Source: Sulfurimonas sp.
GTDB taxonomy: Bacteria; Campylobacterota; Campylobacteria; Campylobacterales; Sulfurimonadaceae
DNA: 46,463 nt
NCBI GenBank assembly: GCA_030247515.1
Contig: JAOTSA010000005.1
Coordinates: 1 to 46,463 of the forward strand
Direction: 5' to 3'
Each line of letters opens with the position of its first letter. Position 1 is the first letter of the stretch. Positions 10,204-18,085 of this stretch are shown here, piece by piece. Below the pieces are notes generated by a model, which was not told where the DNA came from, ran no database searches, and saw only the letters and a program-made list of their open reading frames with translations. The position numbers were made by a program, and so were the translations under genes.

Positions 10204-11706
10204 TTAAAATAGGTAGTTAATCTCGAAGCGGTATTCGCTGTAAGAGTCTTTATCTGTGCCATCAAGCCTATTTTCGGCATTTACATTTCCAAAACGTACT
10301 CTCGCATCAAGCTGTGGCGTTATTTGCTGTACCAAATCTATATGGATAACTTTGTTGTCAGCAATCGCTCCTGCGCTCTGCTTTGCTTCATCAAAATCCT
10401 GAATAACATAGCGAGCAAGAGTTTTAAAACCTTTAAGTATCTCTGCTTTGCCAAAATCATAGTTTGCTTCTAGCATCGCACTTTGTGTATTTGCCACCCA
10501 GTTGAGCTGTGCCATCGCACGGGTGTATCCGCCTGTCGGAAACGCTCTCCAAGGAGCAACGATATCTGCCTCATCTGCTACATCAGAGTAACCAGCGAGA
10601 AGTTTTAGTGCGCCTTTTGAAAGGACTAAACGAGCCATCCATGCGGATGCGTCAAGCGAGAAACGCTCATCATATCCAAGAAGTGTTGCAGGAGCTTTGT
10701 CTCTTCCAAGATTTCCACTCAAACTAGCACCACCGACATCGCCTCCGCCGTTATCGAACTGTTCCATATAGCGAAACCCAGGGGTAAGCGTGTAGCCACC
10801 TCCTAACTCTATCTTATAGTTTAGCTCTGCAATTACAGAAGAGAGTACCTCTGGAACAGCTGTATATGTGATGTCTAGTTTTAGATTTTCTACTGATGCG
10901 TTGCTTATAGCTCCGACAACCAGTTCATGCTCTGTATCTTCGCCTGCGTTTTTGAAGTTATTGTAACTTAACCCTTTATGCACACCTGAGTCGTCATTGC
11001 CATTCCAACTATCGCCTGAAGAGTCTTTAAAAGTGATGACATCGTGAAAGGTTGTATGGTCACGCAATTTTTGCGCTGTTAGGTAGGCAGCTTTGAGCGT
11101 TGTTTTTGGCAAATCTTTTGACTCTGCGCTAAAACCCTCAAAAGCGTTAGGAATCATCTTTGTATCGTTTGATGCAGTAAGAGCTGACTCAAAAAATTGG
11201 CGTCCATACTTGAGCGATGTTTTTGCCATATCATACTGAATATATGACTGTGCCAAGACAACCATGTCCCAGTCATTCTCTTTTTTTACCTTGTAACGGC
11301 TAAATGTATCTTTACCAGATTTTGTAAAACCAACGGCAGAGTCATCTTCTCTTAAGCTTGAAAAAGGGCTGTTTGCATAGTAAAGCCCTGCCGTTGCACT
11401 CACGCCGTAAAACGGTGCTGTTTTATAGATGATGCTTCCACCTATGCCAAATGCTTTATTGTCCGCATTGGTAGCGTTGTCTGCCGTATCCCAATCCCAA
11501 CGAAAAACATTTGTTCTTAGATGCCCATAAACCATCCCTTTTGTAAAAGCCTCTTCAAAAGTATTGGCACTTACTGGAAGTATATTGTAAACATGATCCA
11601 TATTTGGCTGCAACGTTCTCTTTGGTTTTGTCTCCTCTGCTGATGTACCACTTGCCAAAAGCAAAACGGTTGCAAGAGCTACCTTCGTAATTATTCTATT
11701 TATCAT
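10204..11706 (-). CDS. Opr-family outer-membrane porin
   Basis: A 500-residue beta-barrel protein. Residues 1-23 form a signal peptide ending in GTSAEE. The start of the mature part (TFEEAFTKGMVYGHLRTNVF) resembles OprD-like porins of Campylobacterota. The C-terminus FEINYLF ends in phenylalanine, the outer-membrane insertion signal, after alternating aromatic strands. It probably lets small solutes pass the outer membrane; the substrate is unknown. The ATG is preceded by GGGG at proper spacing. It is divergent from the octaheme cytochrome gene and shares a 190-base control region with it. Confidence 0.87.
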   Translation of the reverse strand: MINRIITKVALATVLLLASGTSAEETKPKRTLQPNMDHVYNILPVSANTFEEAFTKGMVYGHLRTNVFRWDWDTADNATNADNKAFGIGGSIIYKTAPFYGVSATAGLYYANSPFSSLREDDSAVGFTKSGKDTFSRYKVKKENDWDMVVLAQSYIQYDMAKTSLKYGRQFFESALTASNDTKMIPNAFEGFSAESKDLPKTTLKAAYLTAQKLRDHTTFHDVITFKDSSGDSWNGNDDSGVHKGLSYNNFKNAGEDTEHELVVGAISNASVENLKLDITYTAVPEVLSSVIAELNYKIELGGGYTLTPGFRYMEQFDNGGGDVGGASLSGNLGRDKAPATLLGYDERFSLDASAWMARLVLSKGALKLLAGYSDVADEADIVAPWRAFPTGGYTRAMAQLNWVANTQSAMLEANYDFGKAEILKGFKTLARYVIQDFDEAKQSAGAIADNKVIHIDLVQQITPQLDARVRFGNVNAENRLDGTDKDSYSEYRFEINYLF

Positions 11707-11826
11707 ATTTATTCCCCTTTTATGATACTTTTCTGCATAAGAGTTGATTATACTAAGGCGTATCTTACTTTTTGCTTTTATATATAAATTTCAAGCATTA
11801 CTTTAAAAAATCCCCATTAAGCTTGT

Positions 11827-11832
11827 TATAAT
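11827..11832 (+). promoter_or_regulatory. TATAAT -10 candidate upstream of the cytochrome operator
   Basis: A perfect TATAAT lies 7 bases before the inverted repeat at 11840-11876. Transcripts starting from it would begin at or inside the repeat, which fits control by a repressor or roadblock. A second, weaker -10 (TAAAAT, 11855-11860) lies between the repeat arms. Confidence 0.45.
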
Positions 11833-11839
11833 GATACAT

Positions 11840-11876
11840 TTGTAACAATTGCGTTAAAATGTCATAATTGTTACAA
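11840..11876 (+). promoter_or_regulatory. Perfect 11-bp inverted repeat, probable operator
   Basis: TTGTAACAATT (11840-11850) and AATTGTTACAA (11866-11876) are exact reverse complements with 15 bases between them. Each arm holds TTGTWACAA, itself a 9-base palindrome, so the site may bind two dimers. It covers the predicted promoter of the octaheme cytochrome gene and lies between it and the divergent porin gene. I do not recognise the motif as the site of a known regulator. An RNA hairpin is possible but lacks a following T run close by. Confidence 0.6.
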
Positions 11877-11896
11877 CCGCTTTTTTGGGAGAAAAA

Positions 11897-13210
11897 ATGA
11901 AGAAAAAAACTGTCTTAATCTTATCCATTTTACTTGTAGCTATCGCAGGCATCACGGCTTTTATGATTTATAAAAAATATGGAAAAATTGTGCCATATAT
12001 GGAGCAGCTCACAAAAGAGCAGGTAGGCGAAAATGTCAACTTGCAGCCCACTTCACAAAAAGATGCGCATTATGTCGGTTCGCAGAAGTGCCAAAAGTGT
12101 CATGAAGAGAAGTTTAAGGATTGGAAAGATTCTTACCATACAAAGATGATTCAAGATATCAAGGCAAATCCTAGTGCAATTGTGGGAGATTTTGCAACAC
12201 TTCCAGAGGATGCCGACTTTAAAAAAGAGGATATCGTCTATACCATCGGCACTAAATTTAAACAACGCTATATGATGGAAGTTGATTTTAACGGAACAAA
12301 AGATTATGTAGTAGGAAGCTATCAGTGGAATACACAGTTAAAAAAATGGCAGCCTTATAGCAGTACCAAAGATTGGTATCAAGATGCCTTTGAGAACAAC
12401 AACAGCAAAGTCGGAACATCCAAGACTTGTGACGGGTGTCATTTTACAGGATTTATGAGCCAAGAAAAACGAACCGAGCCATCCGTTTCATGTGAAGCGT
12501 GCCACGGTCCAGCGAGCAAACACGCTCTGCATCCAGAGCAAGACCTAGTTTACAAAGCAAGCAATGCCGACCCAAAACGCTCAAGTGAAGTCTGTATGCA
12601 GTGCCACATGCGCAACCGAGACAAACGACTTGAGACACATACGCTCAAAGACCTCTTTGGAGATGTGCGTGACTATCCAAAAGGGTATGAACCTGGGATG
12701 CCACTTGTTGACTATAAGAAAAAAGCACCGTTTGATGGAAAAGAGACGAGTGAATTTTACGGAAACGGTGTAGGCAAAAAAAACAGAACTCAAGGTAACG
12801 ACTATGTGCAGTCGATGATGTACAAACATGGCATCACATGTATAAATTGTCATGACCCGCATAAGCTTGATAACACAGTTGCAAAACCGTTAGGGGATGC
12901 TTCTTGTATGAAATGTCACTCTTTTGGTTCGGCAATAGGTCCGCACCAAAGTACGATTGAAGCGCATACACACCACAAAGCAGACTCTAAAGGTTCAAGT
13001 TGTATCGAGTGCCATATGCCAAAAATCGGCAAGCATCTACCCGAATCACCTGCAACCGTTCGTACGCACAGGTTTGGCTTTATCACGCCTGATGAAACCA
13101 AAAAATACAAAGTGCCAAATGCGTGCAATAGCTGTCATCAAGACAAAAGTCTTGAATGGTCTGAAGAAGCACTCAAAAAATGGGGTATGAGCCAGTGGGT
13201 GACAAAATAA
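11897..13210 (+). CDS. Octaheme cytochrome c, cytochrome c554-like
   Basis: A 437-residue protein with eight CxxCH heme sites: residues 65-69, 178-182, 199-203, 233-237, 315-319, 337-341, 369-373 and 410-414. An N-terminal hydrophobic helix (about 5-25) is a signal anchor or signal peptide. The segment YVGSQKCQKCHEEKFKDW and the spacing of later motifs match multiheme cytochromes with Cytochrome_C554-type domains, here without the TPR repeats often attached. It probably carries electrons in the periplasm; a catalytic role cannot be told. The ATG at 11897 has GGGAG upstream, so the in-frame TTG at 11885 was not used. The ChrB-like gene follows 40 bases later. Confidence 0.88.
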   Translation: MKKKTVLILSILLVAIAGITAFMIYKKYGKIVPYMEQLTKEQVGENVNLQPTSQKDAHYVGSQKCQKCHEEKFKDWKDSYHTKMIQDIKANPSAIVGDFATLPEDADFKKEDIVYTIGTKFKQRYMMEVDFNGTKDYVVGSYQWNTQLKKWQPYSSTKDWYQDAFENNNSKVGTSKTCDGCHFTGFMSQEKRTEPSVSCEACHGPASKHALHPEQDLVYKASNADPKRSSEVCMQCHMRNRDKRLETHTLKDLFGDVRDYPKGYEPGMPLVDYKKKAPFDGKETSEFYGNGVGKKNRTQGNDYVQSMMYKHGITCINCHDPHKLDNTVAKPLGDASCMKCHSFGSAIGPHQSTIEAHTHHKADSKGSSCIECHMPKIGKHLPESPATVRTHRFGFITPDETKKYKVPNACNSCHQDKSLEWSEEALKKWGMSQWVTK

Positions 13211-13217
13211 TTTAAGA

Positions 13218-13223
13218 TATAAT
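13218..13223 (+). promoter_or_regulatory. TATAAT -10 candidate before the ChrB-like gene
   Basis: A perfect TATAAT lies in the 40-base gap after the cytochrome stop, 27 bases before the ATG at 13251. It could give the ChrB-like gene its own transcript in addition to read-through. No -35 is seen. Confidence 0.4.
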
Positions 13224-13250
13224 TCCTTGAATAACTAAAAAAGGGTTAAG

Positions 13251-14189
13251 ATGCAACAAGCGGCATGGATTTTGATGTTTTACTCTATGCCCTCAAAACC
13301 TGAGCGAAATCGTTTGAGAGTTTATAGAAAACTGCAAAAAGAGGGGACGCTTGCGCTTAAAGACGGTGTTCATATTCTCCCGTTTAATGAAGATGCGCAA
13401 GAGCTTTTTATGTGGCTGCATCAAGAGATAAAAACTCTTGGCGGAGAGATGCACTTTAGTATTATTGAAAAATTTGAAACACTAAGAGGTGAAGATATTG
13501 TTACACTCTTCAAACTTCAAGCAGAAGCCTCTTATGATACGATTGAGCAGAGTGTAAAAAAGCTAAATTCAGAGCTATCTTTGGAAAAAACAACTTCAAA
13601 ACAAGAGCAGATTTTTGAGCAACAGATAAAAAAAGTAGTGCGTGATTTTGAAGAGATTCAAACGGTGGATTTTTTTGCATCAGACAAAGGCAAAACAGTG
13701 AGAGAGAGCATCCAGTCACTTCAAGCAAAACTCCACTCTGCTCCTCTGCCAAAACCCATGATTCAACTCTGCCAAGCCCAAGACTACCAAAACAGAGTGT
13801 GGCAAACAAGAAAAAAACCATTTGTTGACAGAATGGCATCTGCATGGCTTATCAAAAGATATATCGACCCAGATGCTACATTTATCTTTGGCGATGCTAT
13901 CGACACTTCAAAAGAGAACATCATTACTTACGACATGAACCAAGCGACGTTTACGCACATAGGCGACTTTTGCACCTATGAAGTGTTATTACAATCATTT
14001 CAACTTCATGAAAATGTTGTTTTACAAAATATTGGAAAAATCATCCACAATCTTGACCTCAATGACGACAAATACATCACGCCAGAGGCAGAGGGGATAA
14101 AAATGATTTTAAGTGCGATTCGAAACAGTGAGAAAGATGACAACGCCATACTTGAAAAAAGCTATGAAATCTTTGATTATTTATGCTAA
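13251..14189 (+). CDS. ChrB-like chromate resistance/regulatory protein
   Basis: A 312-residue protein with both parts of the ChrB family. The N-terminal domain (about 1-75) reads WILMFYSMPSKPERNRLRVY and ALKDGVHILPFNEDAQELF. The C-terminal Chrome_Resist domain (about 180-312) contains FVDRMASAWLIKRYIDPDA, FTHIGDFCTYEVLL and IIHNLDLND. In known systems ChrB regulates or supports the ChrA chromate efflux pump. No chrA is present in this window; the partner here is an octaheme cytochrome. AAAGGG precedes the ATG. It converges with moeA and overlaps it by four bases. Confidence 0.8.
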   Translation: MQQAAWILMFYSMPSKPERNRLRVYRKLQKEGTLALKDGVHILPFNEDAQELFMWLHQEIKTLGGEMHFSIIEKFETLRGEDIVTLFKLQAEASYDTIEQSVKKLNSELSLEKTTSKQEQIFEQQIKKVVRDFEEIQTVDFFASDKGKTVRESIQSLQAKLHSAPLPKPMIQLCQAQDYQNRVWQTRKKPFVDRMASAWLIKRYIDPDATFIFGDAIDTSKENIITYDMNQATFTHIGDFCTYEVLLQSFQLHENVVLQNIGKIIHNLDLNDDKYITPEAEGIKMILSAIRNSEKDDNAILEKSYEIFDYLC

Positions 14190-15397
14190 AAACTCTCTAG
14201 TAAAATCACACTTACAAGCGTTCCTGCTGTCAAATCACCGTCCTCTTCCCCTGTTACCATAAGAGCAGAGTTGTTTAACATGTTGGTCAGGATGGCTGAA
14301 CTTCCCACTTTTTTATCTTTAAAATCAACAAAATACTCATTATCTTCAACGGTAACGTTGCATGCGGTAAACTCTGTCAGTTTGCTTCTCTTTTTAAAAT
14401 CTTCATTTAGTTTTGCGGCTACCATTTTGTAAGCACTCTCACGCCCAAGCATCTTTGCAAGAAGCGGGAGAACATAAAGGATGGCTGTTACTGTTGATGA
14501 GTAGGCAAACCCTGGAAGTGCTACAAAAAACTTCTTCTCTTTTTGTGCCACCAATATATGTTTGCCAGGTTTGATGGCAACACCTTTGTAAACCACCTCT
14601 GCTCCAAGACGTGGAATCACATCTTTGACAAAGTCATAGTCCCCGACACTCACGCCGCCCGTACTTACCACAATATCGGCACTTGAGAGTGCATTTTGGA
14701 GTGTCTGCATGATAAGATTTTTATCATCGCCAACTGTTCCAAGCTGAACCACTTCAGCTCCTGCTTGTTCAAAAAGAGCCGCAAGAGTGTAGTTGTTGGA
14801 GCTTCTGATTTGTGCGGGATTGTCACTGAAAACTCCCAAATCCAAAATCTCACTGCCCGTTGAGACCACTGCAATTCTGGGTTTTTGTGCGACTTTGACC
14901 ATCACATGCCCAAGAGCCGCCATAACGCCAATCTCTGCAAAACCTATCTTTGTCCCTCTTTTGATAAGCACATCCCCAGCACCATACCCCTCTCCAACAG
15001 GACGCACCGCATGAGCGAGCGGTACTAGCTCATTGATGATAATAGCCCCATCTTCGACGGTTACATTTTCTATCGGGATAAGCGTATCCGCCCCATGAGG
15101 CATCATCGAACCCGTAAAAGTTTTGATACACTCGCCACTTTTGAGTGTGCGTTTCTCGTCACTTCCAGCAGGATTGTAACCGACAATCTCTATGCGCCCA
15201 CTCTCCAAATCTTCATGCAAGATAGCATACCCATCCATAGCGGCAGTTGGAAACTCTGGGTCGTTATACTTAGCCACAACGTCCTCAAAAAGCACTCTTC
15301 CTAAGGATTCGCCAAGATAAACATTTTGACTTCTTAGGGCGTCAACCTCCAAAAGTCCCAGCATCGTCTGGCTTGTTTCATAAGATAATAGACTCAT
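14186..15397 (-). CDS. moeA: Molybdopterin molybdotransferase
   Basis: A 403-residue MoeA, which inserts molybdate into adenylylated molybdopterin, the last step of molybdenum cofactor synthesis. It has FPTAAMDGYAI in the N-terminal domain and the molybdopterin-binding region STGGVSVGDYDFVKDVIPRLGA followed by KPGKHILVAQ. The full MoeA domain set is present. Its start overlaps moaE by four bases, so moaD-moaE-moeA form one operon. Confidence 0.95.
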   Translation of the reverse strand: MSLLSYETSQTMLGLLEVDALRSQNVYLGESLGRVLFEDVVAKYNDPEFPTAAMDGYAILHEDLESGRIEIVGYNPAGSDEKRTLKSGECIKTFTGSMMPHGADTLIPIENVTVEDGAIIINELVPLAHAVRPVGEGYGAGDVLIKRGTKIGFAEIGVMAALGHVMVKVAQKPRIAVVSTGSEILDLGVFSDNPAQIRSSNNYTLAALFEQAGAEVVQLGTVGDDKNLIMQTLQNALSSADIVVSTGGVSVGDYDFVKDVIPRLGAEVVYKGVAIKPGKHILVAQKEKKFFVALPGFAYSSTVTAILYVLPLLAKMLGRESAYKMVAAKLNEDFKKRSKLTEFTACNVTVEDNEYFVDFKDKKVGSSAILTNMLNNSALMVTGEEDGDLTAGTLVSVILLESF

Positions 15398-15831
15398 TTT
15401 AAAATTCCGCTCCCTTTTATAGCAGTTGAACGCTCAAGCGCATAGATGCGTTTACCGCCCTTTAAATCATACTTCCAAATCGGCGCAGAGGCTTTAAAAT
15501 CCTCTACAAACTCATCTATAAACTCCAGTGCCACACGGCGTTTTGGAGAGAAAACAGCGGCGATATAAGAAGATTCATGAAGCAGTACATCACCCCTTGA
15601 GTGTGCCATCTTTATGACCGCACCACGCTCTTTTGCCCGCTCTTGCCACGCATCAAACCATGAGTTTAAAATCGGCTCATAGATATCAAAACTAAGCCCC
15701 TCAATACCATCTTCATCCCGCACCGTTCCAACAAAAGGGATGTATGCACCGTAGTTGCTCCCGCCCTCTTGTTCATACCACTCTTTAAGTATCTTTGGCA
15801 CATCAAGCGCACCATCGTAAAGATAAAGCAT
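15394..15831 (-). CDS. moaE: Molybdopterin synthase catalytic subunit
   Basis: A 145-residue MoaE, the large subunit that moves sulfur from MoaD onto precursor Z to make molybdopterin. It contains GAYIPFVGTVRDEDG, HSRGDVLLHE and SPKRRVALEFIDEFVEDFKASAPIWK. The ATG at 15831 sits seven bases after GGAGG, so it is preferred over the GTG directly before it. It follows moaD with almost no gap and overlaps moeA by four bases. Confidence 0.95.
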   Translation of the reverse strand: MLYLYDGALDVPKILKEWYEQEGGSNYGAYIPFVGTVRDEDGIEGLSFDIYEPILNSWFDAWQERAKERGAVIKMAHSRGDVLLHESSYIAAVFSPKRRVALEFIDEFVEDFKASAPIWKYDLKGGKRIYALERSTAIKGSGILK

Positions 15832-15834
15832 CAC

Positions 15835-16056
15835 TCAACCTCCGCAAACAGGAGGCAAAAGAGCAACTCTGTCGCCGTCTTTGAGCGCAAAATCTCTACT
15901 GCTAACAAGCACATCATTTACCGCAACGGCAGAGTTTTCAAGCCACTGGCGCATCTCTTCATCCCCTTGAAGTATCTTTGCCAACTCGTTTAAGTTAGTT
16001 ATCTCAAGCTCTAGCGGGGCTTTTTGTATAGGTCCTAAAAATTCTACTCGTACCAA
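15835..16056 (-). CDS. moaD: Molybdopterin synthase sulfur carrier subunit
   Basis: A 73-residue ubiquitin-like protein ending in PPVCGG; the C-terminal Gly-Gly is thiocarboxylated and carries sulfur to MoaE. Length is typical. The start is a TTG with TAGGAG seven or so bases upstream. It is the first gene of the moaD-moaE-moeA operon, and a TATAAT -10 lies at 16087-16092 on the same strand. Confidence 0.93.
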   Translation of the reverse strand: MVRVEFLGPIQKAPLELEITNLNELAKILQGDEEMRQWLENSAVAVNDVLVSSRDFALKDGDRVALLPPVCGG

Positions 16057-16086
16057 AGGATTCTCCTAAAAATTTTCGTTTTTATG

Positions 16087-16128
16087 ATTATATCCAACTC
16101 ATCTTTTTTACAAGTTAAGCGGTATAAT
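16087..16128. promoter_or_regulatory. Divergent -10 boxes of moaD and mqnA
   Basis: TATAAT occurs on the reverse strand at 16087-16092 (for moaD) and on the forward strand at 16123-16128 (for mqnA). The 30 bases between them would hold both upstream promoter parts. Neither has a clear -35. The forward box is part of a 14-base string, TATAATTCGCAAAT, also found at 28363. Confidence 0.55.
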
Positions 16129-16150
16129 TCGCAAATAAAAGGAGTACGGT

Positions 16151-16813
16151 GTGGTTTTTGGAAAAATTGAGTATCTCAATCTTCTGCCTTTTCATGTTTT
16201 TATGAAAAGATTTGTGAGAAGTTCGCAGGCGAGCATGAGCATGAACTACCATAAAGACGTTCCTGCAAAGACAAACAAAAAGTTTCTCTCACGGAGTGTT
16301 GATGCCGCTTTTATCTCAAGCATCAGAGCCAAAGGGCGTAAACATGTCAACCTCGGCATCATCGCAAAAAAAGAGGTTTTAAGTGTCTTGATTACTCCAA
16401 ATGAGAGCTATCTTGCAGACAAAGAGTCTGAAACATCCAACCTCCTTGCAAAACTGCTCCATATCAGCGGTGAAGTGCTTATAGGCGACAAGGCTCTGCG
16501 CTACTCACTGCAAAACAAGCCCCATATCGACCTAGCAAAAAGATGGAATGAAATATACCATCTCCCATTCGTTTTTGCGCTTTTGTGCTACCACAAAGAT
16601 AAAAATCTCTACAAAAAGATAGAAAAAAACTTCCTCAAAAAAAAGATAAAGATTCCACGCTATATCATAAATGAAGCCGCATCAAGAACACAAATACCCG
16701 CACGAGATATACTTCACTACCTTACATATATCTCTTACAACCTTGATGAAAAAGCAAAAAGAGGCGTTCAAAAATTTTATAAAGAGGCACAAAGATGGTC
16801 GCAGACAAGATAG
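16151..16813 (+). CDS. mqnA: Chorismate dehydratase of futalosine menaquinone pathway (MqnA-like)
   Basis: A 220-residue protein of the MqnA/MqnD periplasmic-binding-like fold. It starts VVFGKIEYLNLLPFHVF, the usual MqnA opening, and contains SVDAAFISSIRAKGRKHVNLGI. MqnA makes 3-enolpyruvoyl-benzoate from chorismate, the first step of the alternative menaquinone pathway used by Campylobacterota. The GTG start has GGAG six bases upstream. It overlaps the next gene by 19 bases. Confidence 0.85.
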   Translation: MVFGKIEYLNLLPFHVFMKRFVRSSQASMSMNYHKDVPAKTNKKFLSRSVDAAFISSIRAKGRKHVNLGIIAKKEVLSVLITPNESYLADKESETSNLLAKLLHISGEVLIGDKALRYSLQNKPHIDLAKRWNEIYHLPFVFALLCYHKDKNLYKKIEKNFLKKKIKIPRYIINEAASRTQIPARDILHYLTYISYNLDEKAKRGVQKFYKEAQRWSQTR

Positions 16814-17265
16814 AGAAGTGGCAAAACTACCATTTTGGCGTAGCATGGCAAAAAGCGTTTGCTTTTTTAAACACGCTCTCTCCGACAACCAACGACGGAA
16901 AGTACGAGATAGAGGGCGAAGAGATTTTTGCCATCGTGATGAGCTACAACACCATTCAAAGAGAAAATGCAGTCATAGAATCGCATCAAAAATACGTTGA
17001 TATCCAAGCAACCATTCGAGGAGTTGAGGGTTTTGAGTGTTTTTGCGCAGACACACTTACCATCAAAACACCCTACGACGCTACAAAAGATATAACATTC
17101 TATGAAAAAAATGCCATCTGTCACTCCCGTATTCATGTCGCAGAGGGCTATTTTGTGATGTTTTTGCCTCATGATGCACACATGCCATGCCTAAGAGCAG
17201 ATGACAAAGAAACGTATATAAAAAAAGTGGTTGTAAAGATAAAAGCTGAGTTACTTGAAGTTTGA
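16795..17265 (+). CDS. YhcH/YjgK/YiaL family protein
   Basis: A 156-residue protein of the YhcH/YjgK/YiaL (DUF386) family. It shows the core ESHQKYVDIQATIRG and the metal-site-like segment MFLPHDAHMPCL. Family members fold like cupins, bind metal, and some act as sugar anomerases (for example on N-acetylneuraminate). Here it follows mqnA with a 19-base overlap, and there are no sugar genes nearby, so its substrate is unclear. Confidence 0.8.
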   Translation: MVADKIEKWQNYHFGVAWQKAFAFLNTLSPTTNDGKYEIEGEEIFAIVMSYNTIQRENAVIESHQKYVDIQATIRGVEGFECFCADTLTIKTPYDATKDITFYEKNAICHSRIHVAEGYFVMFLPHDAHMPCLRADDKETYIKKVVVKIKAELLEV

Positions 17266-17328
17266 TTTATCCTTTTAATACAGTTTGCAGTAAAATAAAT
17301 ATCTCTCATTTTACAACAAAGGTTTTTT

Positions 17329-17478
17329 ATGAAAATTTTCTTTCTATCTCTGCTTATTTTACTTGCCGCTCTTCTTCAAGGGTGTTCTAACACGCAACAA
17401 AGCTCTTACAACAACAACTCCGCACAGTGGCAAAAATCAGAATCTAAAAAAGCACTTGAGCGTTTGGAGAGAGAGTAA
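17329..17478 (+). CDS. Small lipoprotein, 49 residues
   Basis: The frame MKIFFLSLLILLAALLQGC reaches a lipobox (LLQGC, Cys19) and is followed by a short polar tail rich in Ser, Asn and Gln ending in LERLERE. The mature part would be about 31 residues anchored by lipid, with Ser after the cysteine. A TAAAAT -10 lies at 17291-17296 and a probable terminator covers the stop codon. No known family was recognised. An AAGG site precedes the ATG. Confidence 0.7.
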   Translation: MKIFFLSLLILLAALLQGCSNTQQSSYNNNSAQWQKSESKKALERLERE

Positions 17479-17508
17479 AATTCTCTCTCCAGACTTTTAA
17501 AAAAAGTC
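17465..17508 (+). terminator. Terminator hairpins after the small lipoprotein gene
   Basis: TGGAGAGAGA and TCTCTCTCCA pair as a 10-bp stem over a 7-base loop that includes most of the lipoprotein stop codon, followed by GAC and four T. Right after, GACTTTT-AAA-AAAAGTC forms a second small symmetric stem (17492-17508) that could also stop transcription from the convergent acidic gene. Confidence 0.55.
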
Positions 17509-17520
17509 ACAACTCTCTAA

Positions 17521-17652
17521 CTACTCCTCTTCATCCCCATAGTCATCATCATATCCATCTTCATCCTCGTACTCATCCTCATCATCATCAAGCTCTTCAT
17601 ACTCATCTTCCATCTCTTCTTCTAGTTCGTCATCATGAAAATTATCTGACAT
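17521..17652 (-). CDS. Very acidic 43-residue microprotein
   Basis: The reverse strand encodes MSDNFHDDELEEEMEDEYEE and then 23 more residues, almost all Asp, Glu, Tyr and Gly. About 70 percent of residues are Asp or Glu and there is no Lys or Arg. A good ribosome-binding site, AGGAG, lies six bases before the ATG, which argues for a real gene. No domain is known for it. It could bind metal ions or basic proteins, but that is a guess. It converges with the lipoprotein gene. Confidence 0.65.
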   Translation of the reverse strand: MSDNFHDDELEEEMEDEYEELDDDEDEYEDEDGYDDDYGDEEE

Positions 17653-17722
17653 TTTCGCTCCTATTTTGTATTTAGAAAAATTTTATCAATTTTAACTTTA
17701 AAATTTATTACAACGCCATTTT

Positions 17723-18085
17723 TTAGATGGAAAATTTATTCAGTCTGAAAATGGTATATATAAAGTTAAGTTTCACTTTACCTACACTAAACTTTTTGAA
17801 ATTTAGGTTACTAATGTTTGTACTAGTACCACCAGAGCCAGCCATAGACCAGTTTTCGCTTCTTCCTGCAAGAATCGGGGCTAAAGTTGAGAAATCAGCA
17901 CTAGACATGCTAGCGTTTGCAGTTCCCGCAGATTTGCCGAATTTAACTCCGCCGTTGACAAGCAGCTTTTGAATAGTAAAAATCGGCGTACCGTTTATCG
18001 CTAAATGCGAAGCAAAAGTATGTCTAAGTGAATGCACAACGGCTTTATGTTTTAAACAAAAATCTAGGAGTTGCTTATGGGTGTG
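17723..18085 (-). pseudogene. Tyrosine recombinase fossil fused to unrelated coding sequence
   Basis: From 18085 to 17960 the reverse strand reads HKQLLDFCLKHKAVV then HSLRHTFASHLAINGTPIF and TIQKLL. This is the box II region (HxLRHTFAS) of phage-type tyrosine recombinases. The LGH and catalytic Tyr that should follow are missing. The frame instead runs on into about 78 residues rich in Ser, Gly and Asn (AGRSENWSMAGSGGTSTNIS), which I do not recognise. Upstream the recombinase is cut off by a stop within the start of the Uma2-family gene. It is a chimeric remnant, not a working integrase. Confidence 0.65.

Noticed and set aside
17521-17652. Simple sequence repeat or CRISPR-like tract (many CAT/CTC units)
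   Set aside because: The pattern follows codons for Asp and Glu in one open frame with a ribosome-binding site; there are no regular repeats and spacers.
17723-18037. An intact small integrase or excisionase gene
   Set aside because: It lacks the LGH motif, the catalytic tyrosine and the whole N-terminal part, and is joined to unrelated sequence.
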